Positions 17,526 through 26,467 of a stretch of DNA of 64,000 nucleotides are shown piece after piece. Source of the DNA: JANOZM01 sp031429355 (GTDB taxonomy: Bacteria; Pseudomonadota; Gammaproteobacteria; Burkholderiales; Burkholderiaceae_E); assembly GCA_031429355.1 (NCBI GenBank), contig JANOZM010000021.1:247745-311744 (forward strand). Direction: 5' to 3'. The position numbers were made by a program, and so were the translations under genes. Within the stretch, counting starts at the first letter, position 1. Each line of letters starts with the position of its first letter. The notes under the pieces were generated by a model. The model ran no database searches. It had not been told where the DNA came from and saw nothing but the letters and a program-made list of their open reading frames with translations.

Positions 17526-17558
17526 AAAGCGTTTAGATTTGCGCTCGCTTGGTCTTCA

Positions 17559-18251
17559 CTAAGTGCGCTTGCGTGTTACCGCGAAAGCCGTGAATCCAAT
17601 TAAGAAGAGTGCTAATGTAGTTGGAACCGGAACGTAAGTAATCCGAGCCAACGAGCCCTCTTGAGTAGACGCTAGCAGCGCACCGCCACCACGGATATCA
17701 ATTTGGCTGACATTGCTGGCGTTAGAAAACCCCGATGTTAAAAAATAACCGCCAGGAGCGGCCGAGGCCAAAGTAAAGTTTTGCCAAGGTCCGCCATTAA
17801 ACGCAATAGACATTGTTTCGTTTATAGAAAACAATAAAAAGTTGTCTCGGGCAACGTTTAAAAATTCAATACTTAATACATCTACTGGATTCGCAAAATT
17901 TATTGAAAGCAATTCGCGACGATCAATTTCACCTGGCACGTCTCCCGCTAGCAAACTAATGGAGGTGCGATTAATTCCGATCCCTCGCCCTTGGCAAGCA
18001 AGCCCTAGACTTCCTGAGGCACCGCAAAAGCCGGCATTAAACGTTAATGACGTTGCTGTTGCGCCATTTAATAGATTGGTTCCCGATGAGTTTAAAGTGA
18101 CTCCGCCAGCAGACGCTGTCGAACCAGAAATAGAACTCCAAACAGCTGCATCGGTAAAGTCAATTACGGTGGCTTTAACGATTGGTGTTACAAATAAACA
18201 AGCGCTGACAAAGGCTGCAAATCCAAGCGCTTTTAATTTAGTGGTTATCAT
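17559..18251 (-). CDS. PEP-CTERM-like exported protein
   Basis: A 230-residue protein with an N-terminal signal peptide (MITTKLKALGFAAFVSACLF.., cleavage near KATVIDF) and a C-terminal sorting tail: VPVPTTLALFLIGFTAFAVTRKR, i.e. a short P-T/P motif, a hydrophobic helix and a basic end. This architecture is typical of exosortase (EpsH/XrtA-type) substrates, although Pro-Glu-Pro is replaced by Val-Pro-Thr. The body is a beta-rich sequence with low similarity to anything I recognise. AAGAGG precedes the ATG. Likely surface or matrix protein. Confidence 0.75.
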   Translation of the reverse strand: MITTKLKALGFAAFVSACLFVTPIVKATVIDFTDAAVWSSISGSTASAGGVTLNSSGTNLLNGATATSLTFNAGFCGASGSLGLACQGRGIGINRTSISLLAGDVPGEIDRRELLSINFANPVDVLSIEFLNVARDNFLLFSINETMSIAFNGGPWQNFTLASAAPGGYFLTSGFSNASNVSQIDIRGGGALLASTQEGSLARITYVPVPTTLALFLIGFTAFAVTRKRT

Positions 18252-18407
18252 TTCGGACCTCTTGATGTATTGCAGTAAGTGTCAATGACTTACGCAATTT
18301 TCTGTTTGTAGCTAGTCACGTCTAAACGACCATTGATCTGAACCGAGTCGGACTCTGCGTACAATGAACCCCACGCTTACTTTATTCGCCTGAAAAGAGC
18401 AGTTTCT

Positions 18408-19952
18408 ATGCCCATGTCTCAAAAACCAGCATCGTTTATCTCACCCCAGTTACTAGAGCAATTTCAGTCAATTCGCGCAGCGAATAAAATTCCTGAAGCC
18501 CAAGAATTGGGGAACCGTTTCAATGCGACTGCCGCTCTACTTTCTCTTGATGAAACAGTAAAACGACGCGATGCAACCGATTTGGCCATGGTGACTTTAG
18601 ATCCAGCCTCAAGTACCGATTTAGACCAAGCCTTTTATGTTGCAAGTGAAGGCAATGGAAACGATAGAACGATAGTGTTGTATTACGCGATTGCCGATAT
18701 TGGGGCTTTCGTTCCTCGCGGTAGCACACTTGAAGCGCAAGCTTGGGAACAAGGAACAACAGTTTATTGCCCAGATGGCAGCGTGCCGTTGTATCCACGC
18801 ATTCTGTCGAGCCAACGCGCTAGCTTGTTACCCGATGGACCACGGCCAGCAATATTACTTTCTGTGCTTGTGGATAAAGAAGGTTTTACTCAATTGCGAC
18901 ACGTCGAACGTGCGATGGTTTTAAGCCGCGCAAAGCTGGCTTATGAATCGGTTGATGTGCAAGAACTTTCAGCGGATATGTTAGAGCTAGCAAAACGAAT
19001 TGCAACGGCCGAAGTAAACCGAGGCGCGGCGCGCGTTGATCGACCTGAGCAGGAAATACACCAAGACGCCGATGCACCCGATGGCCTAACGCTAAAATTT
19101 TCGCCACATTTGCCCAGCGAAAACTACAACGCTGCACTTTCGTTGGCAACTAACCTAGCGGTAGGTCGTTATTTGTTAAACGCAAATAGTGGACTGTTCC
19201 GCGTCATGGACGACCCAAATGAACACGAAATAAAAAGCTTACAGGCGCAGGCAAAAGTGCTGGGTATTCGATGGGAGCCCAATGAAAAACTACAAGCCGT
19301 TATTTCAAGATTGACATCGACCGAGCAACGCGACTTGGCATTTTCGATGGCAATTCGCAAAGCGGGTGGTGGCGCTCGCTATATGATCTGGCCATTTGAT
19401 ACGCAAACAGACGAACAAAAAATTCGCAACACACAACAACAAAAGCAACCTTGGCATGCCGCAATTGCTGCAACTTATGCACACGCCACCGCGCCTATGC
19501 GCCGGTTAGCCGATCGCTATGTACTCGATTTACTAGTAGCCCATTTTGCCCGAGATCAAAGCGCAGTTGCGGAACTACAAAAAACGTTGGCACTGCTCCC
19601 AAGTGTTATGGAAACAGCAGAGCGCATTGCAGCAAAGATCGACCGTGAGTGTCTTGAAGCAATCGAAAGCAGTCTTTTAAAACCCCTAATTGGGCAAGTA
19701 AGAACCGCAACTGTTATCGACGTTTCGCACGACGGTCTGCAAATTCAAATAAATGAACCCGCAGTTATTTGGCGTATCGCAATAAAGAAAGGCTTAGGAA
19801 AAACGCAACGTTTTGATTTTGGTGACTTGGTAAAGGTTCGAATTATTGAGCCAGCCAAGCAAGCCGCAGGTGGCAATGCAATTGTTGAGAGTCAACAAAA
19901 TACGCGGCGGGCTTCACGCCCTCGTAGTGTCGATTTAGTGATAGAAAGTTAA
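18408..19952 (+). CDS. RNB-domain ribonuclease (RNase II/R family, DLDQ variant)
   Basis: A 514-residue protein whose RNB catalytic core has TLDPASSTDLDQAFY (about 63-77) and a later ATYAHATAPMRRLADRYV. In E. coli RNase II four aspartates bind the metals in this first motif; here the fourth position is Gln (D65, D71, D73, Q74). I see no clear cold-shock domains in the short N-terminus and only a short possible beta-barrel tail near residues 430-500. So it is a compact RNB enzyme, unlike full-length RNase R (about 800). Predicted 3'-5' exoribonuclease, activity unproven. Divergent from the PEP-CTERM gene. Confidence 0.85.
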   Translation: MPMSQKPASFISPQLLEQFQSIRAANKIPEAQELGNRFNATAALLSLDETVKRRDATDLAMVTLDPASSTDLDQAFYVASEGNGNDRTIVLYYAIADIGAFVPRGSTLEAQAWEQGTTVYCPDGSVPLYPRILSSQRASLLPDGPRPAILLSVLVDKEGFTQLRHVERAMVLSRAKLAYESVDVQELSADMLELAKRIATAEVNRGAARVDRPEQEIHQDADAPDGLTLKFSPHLPSENYNAALSLATNLAVGRYLLNANSGLFRVMDDPNEHEIKSLQAQAKVLGIRWEPNEKLQAVISRLTSTEQRDLAFSMAIRKAGGGARYMIWPFDTQTDEQKIRNTQQQKQPWHAAIAATYAHATAPMRRLADRYVLDLLVAHFARDQSAVAELQKTLALLPSVMETAERIAAKIDRECLEAIESSLLKPLIGQVRTATVIDVSHDGLQIQINEPAVIWRIAIKKGLGKTQRFDFGDLVKVRIIEPAKQAAGGNAIVESQQNTRRASRPRSVDLVIES

Positions 19953-20035
19953 GCGCAACAGGTCGCGGCAAGCCCAATTTTAAAAAAGGGCATAAACTAC
20001 GGTTTCGTTTTAAAAACATTAAAAAGGAGACTCTC

Positions 20036-20287
20036 ATGATGCATTGGCTTTGGACAGTAATTATTGGTTTTGTGGCGGGCTTAGTTGCAAAAAAATTAAT
20101 GCCCGGTACTGGCCCTTCAGGTTTTATTTTGACGGCGGTCTTAGGTATCGGTGGGTCAGTTGCCGCTACATTTTTAGGCCAAGCATTAGGTCTGTACAAA
20201 GGTGGTGAGGGCGCAGGATTCATCATGTCTGTCGCCGGTGCCGCGTTGCTGTTGTTTGTGTACGGCTTAATAAACAAAAAGAAGTAA
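20036..20287 (+). CDS. GlsB/YeaQ/YmgE family membrane protein
   Basis: An 83-residue, very hydrophobic protein with three membrane segments (about 3-20, 28-48, 58-77) and the family pattern IIGFVAGLVAKKLMPG, GFILTAVLGIGGSVAATFLG and GAALLLFVYGLI. The family is linked to general stress responses and was once annotated as transglycosylase-associated; function is unknown. AAAGGAGA seven bases before ATG is a strong ribosome site. Confidence 0.9.
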   Translation: MMHWLWTVIIGFVAGLVAKKLMPGTGPSGFILTAVLGIGGSVAATFLGQALGLYKGGEGAGFIMSVAGAALLLFVYGLINKKK

Positions 20288-20351
20288 ATTGCGTTTGGCA
20301 GCGTAATGGTTCTTAGCGTTGCTGAATTTTTTCTCTTGAAGGAGCATAAAA

Positions 20352-20864
20352 ATGGGTTTACTCGATTTATTAAATCAGGCCATTAATGGTCAGCAAAATT
20401 CGAATGGTCAACAAAATTCACCGCAGTTTGGTCAAGTAGCGGATCAAGCACCCCAAGACGTTTTGGCCAAGGGTCTTTCGGCAGCGTTTGGTTCAAAAGA
20501 GACGCCTGCGGTGGGTAACATGGTGGGCCAACTGTTTGGACAATCCAACAGCACTCAACAAGCTGGTATGTTGAACCAATTAATGCGAGCCTTAGGCCCC
20601 ATGGTTGTTGCTGGTTTAGCCAGTGGCGCGCTAGGCAAAATTATGAAACCAGGACAAACTGAAATTACGCCAGAACAAGCAGCCAAGCTATCGCCCGAAG
20701 TCGTACAAGATGTCGTGAACCAAGCCAACGACTCACACCCTGGCATTGCCGATCAAATGGGTGATTTTTATGCGCAGCATAAAGGGCTAATTCATATTTT
20801 GGGCGGACTAGCTGCGACCATTGCTTTAACCCAAATGAAGGATCATTTGACCAATAAGGAGTGA
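20352..20864 (+). CDS. hypothetical protein with DUF937/YidB-like composition
   Basis: A 170-residue protein I cannot assign firmly. It starts MGLLDLLNQAING, has a duplicated NGQQNS segment (residues 12-23) encoded by an 18-bp tandem repeat, then Gly/Gln/Ala-rich amphipathic helices and a segment ITPEQAAKLSPEVVQDVVNQAN, ending with a possible membrane helix (LIHILGGLAATIALTQM). The start MGLLDLL and helical repeats recall YidB/DUF937. GAAGGAG precedes the start. It follows the GlsB-type gene by 65 bp, so both may be a stress-related unit. Confidence 0.65.
   Translation: MGLLDLLNQAINGQQNSNGQQNSPQFGQVADQAPQDVLAKGLSAAFGSKETPAVGNMVGQLFGQSNSTQQAGMLNQLMRALGPMVVAGLASGALGKIMKPGQTEITPEQAAKLSPEVVQDVVNQANDSHPGIADQMGDFYAQHKGLIHILGGLAATIALTQMKDHLTNKE
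20385..20420. repeat. 18-bp tandem duplication inside a coding region
   Basis: Two adjacent 18-bp units (20385-20402 and 20403-20420), AATGGTCAGCAAAATTCG and AATGGTCAACAAAATTCA, differ at two positions and encode NGQQNS twice, keeping the frame. Confidence 0.85.
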
Positions 20865-20897
20865 TTCTTTCTTGGTGGACAAAAAACGCAATGAGAT

Positions 20898-22751
20898 TTA
20901 ATTTAGTCGCCTTACTGAAAGCCTTGGATCGGCTCCTGGTTTGGCGACTAATAAAAACTCATAAGTACCCGCTTGTTCGACTATCAGCTGAATGTTCTTC
21001 CCTTTTGACACTAACGCTAGTTCGTCAACGGTTGTTTTAGGTTTCACGTCGGGCAACGCTCCCAAATCAATAGAGTCAAAGTTCTGGTTCGCAACTTTGA
21101 ACTCTACAAAACCCCTCGACAACTCAATACGAGTCACAAAGGTATCAGGCAAAGTTTTAAGCATTGGATTGATTAGCCCCCAATTGTTCAAACTGCCACG
21201 TAAAAAAACGGGCTGCGCTTCGAACGGAATTAGGGGTTCAATAGATTTTATAAAGCCATCGATTTTTTGGTTTTCTTTCAACACGCTCGCGCCGCTAATT
21301 TTTATTGCTGTATCACGCGTAAAGGTGATTTCGGCCTGTTGATCGACTAATGCAAATTGATCATTCCCTAACCAAACCAGCGGTGCCCAACCATCAGAGC
21401 TTTGACCAATTAGCTCTCCATTGTGCTGGCGAACGCGTAGTTGTTGGCCACGATTATTTTGAAAGTAGCCCGCGTATTGTTCATGCTGTGCTGACGCAAG
21501 CACTTTGACGTCATATCGTTTTGGTGCAAGAGCAGGCCATTGGTATTCGGTGGCGACAGCGCGAACAATTTCTTGAATTAGACCGTTTGCGTTATTCCCA
21601 TTAGTCAAAACAACGAGGCCGGAATTTTTGTTTTTAAAACCTATCAAAATGCATTGGTAACCAAAATTGGTACCGCGATGCGAAAAACGCGAAGCACTAC
21701 CTTCACCTTCGATCACAAAACCCAATCCGTATGGCCACGACTGAATCGTTAACATTTCAAGCGCCATTGAGGGGGAGATTATATTCGCTGCGTTCTTGGA
21801 ATTAGAAACATCGTTAGCTGCCGCCCCGCGATGCGCATTTTGCACTGCAATTGCAAACCTCCCTAAATCTGCAGCTGTCGTCCACAGCCCAGCAGCTGCC
21901 AATTCCGGATGGGTTCTATAGAGCCCCGGAATAACTTCTGCTTTTCCATCATGTCCTGCTGCTGCATTACCTTCAAATTTCAATGCCAGCGGTTGTTCAA
22001 AACTACTGTGACTCATGCCAATTGGGTTTAAGACTAACTCGGCCATAACTCGATCAAAAGAACGGTTGGCCACGTCCATCATAAGAAGCTGTACAACTGT
22101 AAAACCACCGCCCGAATACTCAACCTTTGACTTCGGAACATAAAAGGGGCGCACTTCTGGAGTATTTGCTGGTTGGGCGCCCTCGAGCACCTGTTTCGCA
22201 CTAGGTATTGCAGCCCCAAGAGCATACCCTGGGAAACCACTAACCGTGAGGCCCGCACTATGCGAAAGCAAACGGCGCAAGGTCACTTTTTCTGTTGTCG
22301 TAAATTCACTTAGGGGCACCTGCCACGAACGCAAAGATAAATTTACGTCGGCATCCAAATGAAGTTGTTTGAGCTCGACCATGCGCAAGGCACCAAGCGC
22401 CGTAACAGGTTTACTAATCGATGCCGATTGAAAAACAGTATTCGCATTTACACTCGCTTTGGTTTGCGTATTTCGCACACCAAATCCCCGTGACCACGCA
22501 ATTTTTCCGTCTTCGATTACGGCAATGCTTACCCCAGGCACATTATAAAATTCCATACGCGCAGCCAGACTCATTGCCTTTGTATCAGTCATTACAAAGC
22601 TGGGAAGAAGTCCATTGACGACCCTCTCGCTTCGTGGCTCAGGTGCTTGACTATCGTCTTGAGGGAGTTGAGCAACAGCAAAGCTGCTAAGTGACCAACC
22701 AACCACAAAAAACACAGTTTTTAAAATTGAACAATCGGAAAAGATGCGCAT
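20898..22751 (-). CDS. exported serine beta-lactamase-like hydrolase with C-terminal beta-sandwich
   Basis: A 617-residue protein with a signal peptide (cleavage near FAVAQ, residue 28) and a class C beta-lactamase/penicillin-binding fold. The SxxK nucleophile is S111-I-S-K114, the Y-S-G motif is at 212-214 and HRGTNFGYQ replaces the KTG box. After about residue 400 comes a DUF3471-like segment, then VFLRGSLNNWG near residue 525, which resembles the start of CBM48/AMPK glycogen-binding domains. Probably a periplasmic esterase or peptidase, not a resistance enzyme. The possible polysaccharide-binding tail is uncommon for this family. Confidence 0.8.
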   Translation of the reverse strand: MRIFSDCSILKTVFFVVGWSLSSFAVAQLPQDDSQAPEPRSERVVNGLLPSFVMTDTKAMSLAARMEFYNVPGVSIAVIEDGKIAWSRGFGVRNTQTKASVNANTVFQSASISKPVTALGALRMVELKQLHLDADVNLSLRSWQVPLSEFTTTEKVTLRRLLSHSAGLTVSGFPGYALGAAIPSAKQVLEGAQPANTPEVRPFYVPKSKVEYSGGGFTVVQLLMMDVANRSFDRVMAELVLNPIGMSHSSFEQPLALKFEGNAAAGHDGKAEVIPGLYRTHPELAAAGLWTTAADLGRFAIAVQNAHRGAAANDVSNSKNAANIISPSMALEMLTIQSWPYGLGFVIEGEGSASRFSHRGTNFGYQCILIGFKNKNSGLVVLTNGNNANGLIQEIVRAVATEYQWPALAPKRYDVKVLASAQHEQYAGYFQNNRGQQLRVRQHNGELIGQSSDGWAPLVWLGNDQFALVDQQAEITFTRDTAIKISGASVLKENQKIDGFIKSIEPLIPFEAQPVFLRGSLNNWGLINPMLKTLPDTFVTRIELSRGFVEFKVANQNFDSIDLGALPDVKPKTTVDELALVSKGKNIQLIVEQAGTYEFLLVAKPGADPRLSVRRLN

Positions 22752-22763
22752 TGTGATCAGTTC

Positions 22764-23684
22764 TTAGTTAGGTTGCTTTTCTATAACACCAGCCCAATAC
22801 TGAAACATCAAAGAATCGTCTTGGTGTTTATATCCCGCATCGCAAGCCGCCTGCATTGTTGTTGCAGCATGCTTGCCTATAGGGACGGCTATATTTAAAC
22901 GTTCTGCCTCAAGCGCTGCAAGTCGCACATCTTTGGTTAGTACGTGCATCTGAGCGGCCACAGTTTCATCGTCGTTTAAGGCACGTGCAACGCGATCATC
23001 ACACATCCAACTTTGCCCCGAACTAGCCGCTGTAATTTGCGCCATTTTGTTTAAATCGAGGCCCATTGTGGCGGCTAAGCCCATCGCTTCACTAGCGGCG
23101 ACTAAATGCGCCGCAGCCATCATGTTATTGACTAACTTTGCTCGCATCGCATCGCCAACCTGATTCGAGACTTCAAACTGCTTCCCGCTGAGGGCCAGGG
23201 TCAACGGTCGAATAAAATTTAAAGCCACAATATCGGCGGCCAGCATCATCGACATTGTGCCTAACGCTGCCTTTACTGGCCCACCGGAAATTGGCGCATC
23301 GACTGGCCACGCACCCACGGCCATAATTGCACTGCCAAACCGTTCGCTATCGGCTGGCGCAATTGTGCTGCACATCAAGACGGCAATCGGCAGACCACTG
23401 TCTCCAGTGGGATTGATATCCAGACCGATTAACAAACCTTGAGAGCCTTGTAAGATTTGGTCGATTTGGGCTGCATCCAAAACAGCGATTAAAGTAATGT
23501 CGGCATGTTCGCCAACTTCGCGCGGTGAAGCAACAATTTGCGCCCCTGCTTCGCGTGCAAGTTGTTCACGGAAGGGATCTATATCGCGTACCAATACGCG
23601 GTAGCCTTGTGCAATTAATCGCTTTGTCATGCCAAGGCCCATCAGACCGGCTCCTATGACACCAATGGTTTGTTTTTGAGACAT
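22764..23684 (-). CDS. 3-hydroxyisobutyrate dehydrogenase-like NAD(P)-dependent oxidoreductase
   Basis: A 306-residue beta-hydroxyacid dehydrogenase: cofactor loop IGVIGAGLMGLGMTKRL (7-23), substrate motif DAPISGGPVKAALGTMSMM (about 129-147) and the catalytic lysine in AKLVNNMMAAAHLVAASEAMGLA. Such enzymes oxidise 3-hydroxyisobutyrate, tartronate semialdehyde or related acids; which one cannot be told. RD after the second strand (residues 38-39) hints at NADP in part. It ends the leftward pair with the serine hydrolase 12 bp downstream. Confidence 0.88.
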   Translation of the reverse strand: MSQKQTIGVIGAGLMGLGMTKRLIAQGYRVLVRDIDPFREQLAREAGAQIVASPREVGEHADITLIAVLDAAQIDQILQGSQGLLIGLDINPTGDSGLPIAVLMCSTIAPADSERFGSAIMAVGAWPVDAPISGGPVKAALGTMSMMLAADIVALNFIRPLTLALSGKQFEVSNQVGDAMRAKLVNNMMAAAHLVAASEAMGLAATMGLDLNKMAQITAASSGQSWMCDDRVARALNDDETVAAQMHVLTKDVRLAALEAERLNIAVPIGKHAATTMQAACDAGYKHQDDSLMFQYWAGVIEKQPN

Positions 23685-23819
23685 AGTATGCGGCTTATCT
23701 GTAGCGGAGTAGGAATGTTAGCACGCGCTTTATTTGCCAATTACAACGAGGACTTTAAGGCTCCTTGGTTAAAATCAAAATACGCTAACAATCCTTGTCC
23801 AAAACCAATACAGCTAAAC

Positions 23820-24566
23820 CTAAATTCGACTCATCAATAACAATAGCGGCGGCCCAACCAAGGGTATGATTAAAGCGCCGAGTATTCCATGCAGACCCAT
23901 CGCCATACTAGAAAAAGTACCTGCTTCGACATTGACCGAAAAAGCCCGCGAAGTACCAATACCATGCGCGGCTGTACCAAGAGAAAAACCGCGCTGCCCC
24001 CAGTCTTTACACCCGACAGCGTCTAATACATAACGCCCAATACTTGCGCCGATAATACCGGTAACAACCGCAAACACAGCGGTCAGTGTAGGCGATGCAC
24101 CGAGGCTCTGCGCAATACCCATTGCGATTGGTGCAGTGACCGACTTCGCCATTAATGGTGCAATCAATGCAGGCTCGGCCCCCAACAGCTTGGCAATAAA
24201 TACTGCCGAAAAAACCGATGTTCCTGCTCCCAGCAACAATGCGGTTAACAGTGCAAACCAACTATCTTTTAAGGCGCCATAGCCTTTAAAAATGGGCACA
24301 GCCAATGCCACGGTCGCCGTCCCCAACAAAAAATGCACGAACTGGGCACCAGCGAAATATTTTGCGTAGCTAATATTGGTTAAGTTTAAAAAAACGGACA
24401 CGACGACAACCGCAATGCCAACTGGATTAGCTAGCGGATTTTTATCACTGCGCTCGTAAACCAAAACACCGAACTGATAGGCACCAAGGGTTAGCACCAG
24501 GGCCAACAAAGGCGTTCCTGAAAGATAGACCCAAATTTCTGCAATTGGAAGCGAATGAATCGGCAT
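23820..24566 (-). CDS. lrgB: LrgB/CidB family membrane protein
   Basis: The 248 residues are almost entirely transmembrane, with the family signatures SVTAPIAMGIAQSLGASPTLTAVFAVVTGIIGASIG and GTAAHGIGTSRA. LrgB works with LrgA; the pair is linked to murein hydrolase control, and plant/bacterial homologues move glycolate or pyruvate. One base separates it from lrgA, so they are translated together. Confidence 0.92.
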   Translation of the reverse strand: MPIHSLPIAEIWVYLSGTPLLALVLTLGAYQFGVLVYERSDKNPLANPVGIAVVVVSVFLNLTNISYAKYFAGAQFVHFLLGTATVALAVPIFKGYGALKDSWFALLTALLLGAGTSVFSAVFIAKLLGAEPALIAPLMAKSVTAPIAMGIAQSLGASPTLTAVFAVVTGIIGASIGRYVLDAVGCKDWGQRGFSLGTAAHGIGTSRAFSVNVEAGTFSSMAMGLHGILGALIIPLVGPPLLLLMSRI

Positions 24567-24567
24567 A

Positions 24568-24924
24568 CTAACGTCGCGCCATAAAACGAAGTACTAACGC
24601 TGTAACAGCAATTGTTAACGCAACGCTAACGACCAAAGCAATGCTAATAGCCAACCAATGCAACTTTAGCTGAGGCAAAAAAAGCACTACACCAACAGCC
24701 GCAGGAACAAACAAAAGACCGAGGTTTTGCGTAAAGCCTTTTGCGACAAACTCTAACGAGGGGTTGACCTTGCCTTTAATGATTAAAAACGCAAGCAACA
24801 TGACAAGTCCGATGACCGGCCCTGGAAGCGTTGGCAAAAGAAAATAAGACCCAAGCTCACCCAAGCCTTGAAACACTAAAATTTGAACGAGACCCGGAAT
24901 AGTTAGCACATTGTCACTTTTCAT
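24568..24924 (-). CDS. lrgA: LrgA/CidA family holin-like protein
   Basis: An 118-residue protein with four membrane helices and the LrgA pattern LVQILVFQGLGELGSYFLLPTLPGPVIGLVMLLAFL (10-45) plus LGLLFVPAAVGVV. It is the partner of LrgB directly downstream. Upstream 46 bp are shared with the divergent tapT gene. Confidence 0.9.
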   Translation of the reverse strand: MKSDNVLTIPGLVQILVFQGLGELGSYFLLPTLPGPVIGLVMLLAFLIIKGKVNPSLEFVAKGFTQNLGLLFVPAAVGVVLFLPQLKLHWLAISIALVVSVALTIAVTALVLRFMARR

Positions 24925-24970
24925 TTAAATAAAAACACCGCAAGATCACACATGATAGGCTAATGCGAAA

Positions 24971-25561
24971 ATGAAACGACTTATCTGCTCCCGCTGCAAA
25001 CGCCCGGCGAACGCTTGTATTTGCGGCTGGGTTACACCAATCAAAAATTTTCATCAGGTGCTAATTTTGCAGCACCCTTTAGAAGTGAAAAATGCCAAAG
25101 GTAGCGCAATGTTATTGGGCTTAAGTTTGGCGAAGTGCCGAGTCGTTATTGGTGAAGCGTTTGATCCATTAACGCTTGAACGGCTGTTATACGCACCTTG
25201 GCTTGATACAGATCCGCAAGAGAACGTTACTCCCTTACTACTGTACCCCGGAGGCATAGTTGGCAGCCCATCGATAATAACTAGGCCGTTACGCTTGATT
25301 GTTATCGATGCAACATGGCGTAAAAGTAGAAAGATGCTCTATCTAAATCCAGTACTTGCAACGTTACCGCGTTTTTCGTTAAATACAATGGAGGCTTCAC
25401 GCTATCTTGTCAGGAAAGCACAGCGTCCGGAACAACGCTCTACACTCGAGGCAACATGCGCAGCATTGGGGGAATTGGAAGCTGGAGCCGATTTGAAATA
25501 CGAACCACTGTTGAACGCCTTCGATGGATTTGTCGATGCACTCTTGGCACGCGAAATTTGA
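24971..25561 (+). CDS. tapT: DTW-domain tRNA-uridine aminocarboxypropyltransferase
   Basis: The 196-residue protein opens with the zinc-like CSRCKRPANACIC motif (residues 6-18) and contains the family DATW motif in RLIVIDATWRKSRKM (about 116-130). DTW proteins transfer the aminocarboxypropyl group of S-adenosylmethionine to uridine in tRNA (acp3U). TapT acts on U47 of several tRNAs in E. coli. It is divergent from lrgAB and ends before a bidirectional terminator. Confidence 0.87.
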   Translation: MKRLICSRCKRPANACICGWVTPIKNFHQVLILQHPLEVKNAKGSAMLLGLSLAKCRVVIGEAFDPLTLERLLYAPWLDTDPQENVTPLLLYPGGIVGSPSIITRPLRLIVIDATWRKSRKMLYLNPVLATLPRFSLNTMEASRYLVRKAQRPEQRSTLEATCAALGELEAGADLKYEPLLNAFDGFVDALLAREI

Positions 25562-25603
25562 AATTAATCGTTAGCGTTAAGTACGCTGTTATTAAGCTGT
25601 GTA

Positions 25604-25633
25604 TAAAAAGAGGCCCTTTCGGACCTTTTATTC
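25604..25633. terminator. bidirectional intrinsic terminator between tapT and a PEP-CTERM gene
   Basis: AGGCCC (25611-25616), loop TTTC, GGACCT (25621-25626) form a six-pair stem with one G-T pair. On the minus strand the loop is GAAA, a GNRA tetraloop. A run of five A lies on the left and TTTTATT on the right, so each strand has a U-rich tail. Placed between two convergent gene ends, it probably stops both. Confidence 0.75.
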
Positions 25634-25648
25634 GAAAATAAAACTAGA

Positions 25649-26245
25649 TTATTTTTTCGAGCGACGCAGCATACAAAAGCCCAAGCCTACTCCAAGCAAT
25701 GCCAAAGTGCCAGGCAATGGAACCGCGGCAACAATAACGTCATCAATTACCGGACCCGAAAAAGTATCTGTTCCACTAGTTGAAAAAGCTAAGTTTGCCG
25801 ACCCTGTTAAAGCTGCAGTAAAGAAACGAGTTATATGAGTACCCGAAATTACTGGCGAAATAGTTTCGCTTAGGCTACCAAAATTAAGCAACACAGTATG
25901 TAAGCTGCTGCCGTTTCGACTTAAGTCGAAATCAAGCTGATAGGTTTGGCCGGCGATAACGCTAAACATTTGGCTAAGTGTTGCAGGGCCAGGTGTACCC
26001 ATCAAGTCAACCGAAATATTATTGATTGAGCCGTACGAGTTTTGAATTAAATCAACCGACTTGCCGGGCGCACCAGAAACAACCCACCCAGCGATGTCCG
26101 AACTACCTACGTCTACTTTTAAGTAATTGCCAGAAGTTAAACCGGCAGGTGGGCTAGATTCAAAATCACCGTTAGAAATTAGATTGGCTTGAGCCGATGC
26201 ACATGCTGCAATTAAGCCGATTGAGAATAGAATTTGTTTTTTCAC
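25649..26245 (-). CDS. PEP-CTERM sorting-domain protein with DUF642-like body
   Basis: A 198-residue exported protein: signal peptide MKKQILFSIGLIAACASAQA, then NLISNGDFESSPPAGLTSG, the usual beginning of the DUF642 galactose-binding-like fold, and a C-terminal tail VPLPGTLALLGVGLGFCMLRRSKK that is a PEP-CTERM variant (P-L-P, hydrophobic helix, basic end). Start chosen at GTG 26245, which has AAAGGAC six bases ahead; the frame continues upstream but without ribosome site. Likely delivered to the surface by an exosortase not in this window. Confidence 0.82.
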   Translation of the reverse strand: MKKQILFSIGLIAACASAQANLISNGDFESSPPAGLTSGNYLKVDVGSSDIAGWVVSGAPGKSVDLIQNSYGSINNISVDLMGTPGPATLSQMFSVIAGQTYQLDFDLSRNGSSLHTVLLNFGSLSETISPVISGTHITRFFTAALTGSANLAFSTSGTDTFSGPVIDDVIVAAVPLPGTLALLGVGLGFCMLRRSKK

Positions 26246-26275
26246 TTTGCTGTCCTTTGGGTTGATATTATTATG

Positions 26276-26290
26276 ACTAGCAAGTCTAGT
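26276..26290. repeat. short inverted repeat upstream of the DUF642 PEP-CTERM gene
   Basis: ACTAG (26276-26280) and CTAGT (26286-26290) flank CAAGT, 31 bp upstream of the GTG start. It could be a regulator half-site pair or chance. Confidence 0.25.
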
Positions 26291-26467
26291 GCCAGCAACG
26301 ATTCGTTCGAGTTTTGAACCACAAGGCTCTGAAACCCGCGGTGAATTCATCAACTTTTGCACGACTGATCGAACCTACCGACAATGCGTTTTGATGCGTG
26401 TTAAGTTTGTCGATAGGAACAATCACACAATATTGCCAACGCTCTACCCAACTATCTTGCGATTAAA

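Noticed and set aside
20898..22751. Beta-lactam resistance gene
   Set aside because: Class C-like fold but motif HRGTN instead of KTG and a long extra C-terminus; typical of esterase/peptidase relatives.
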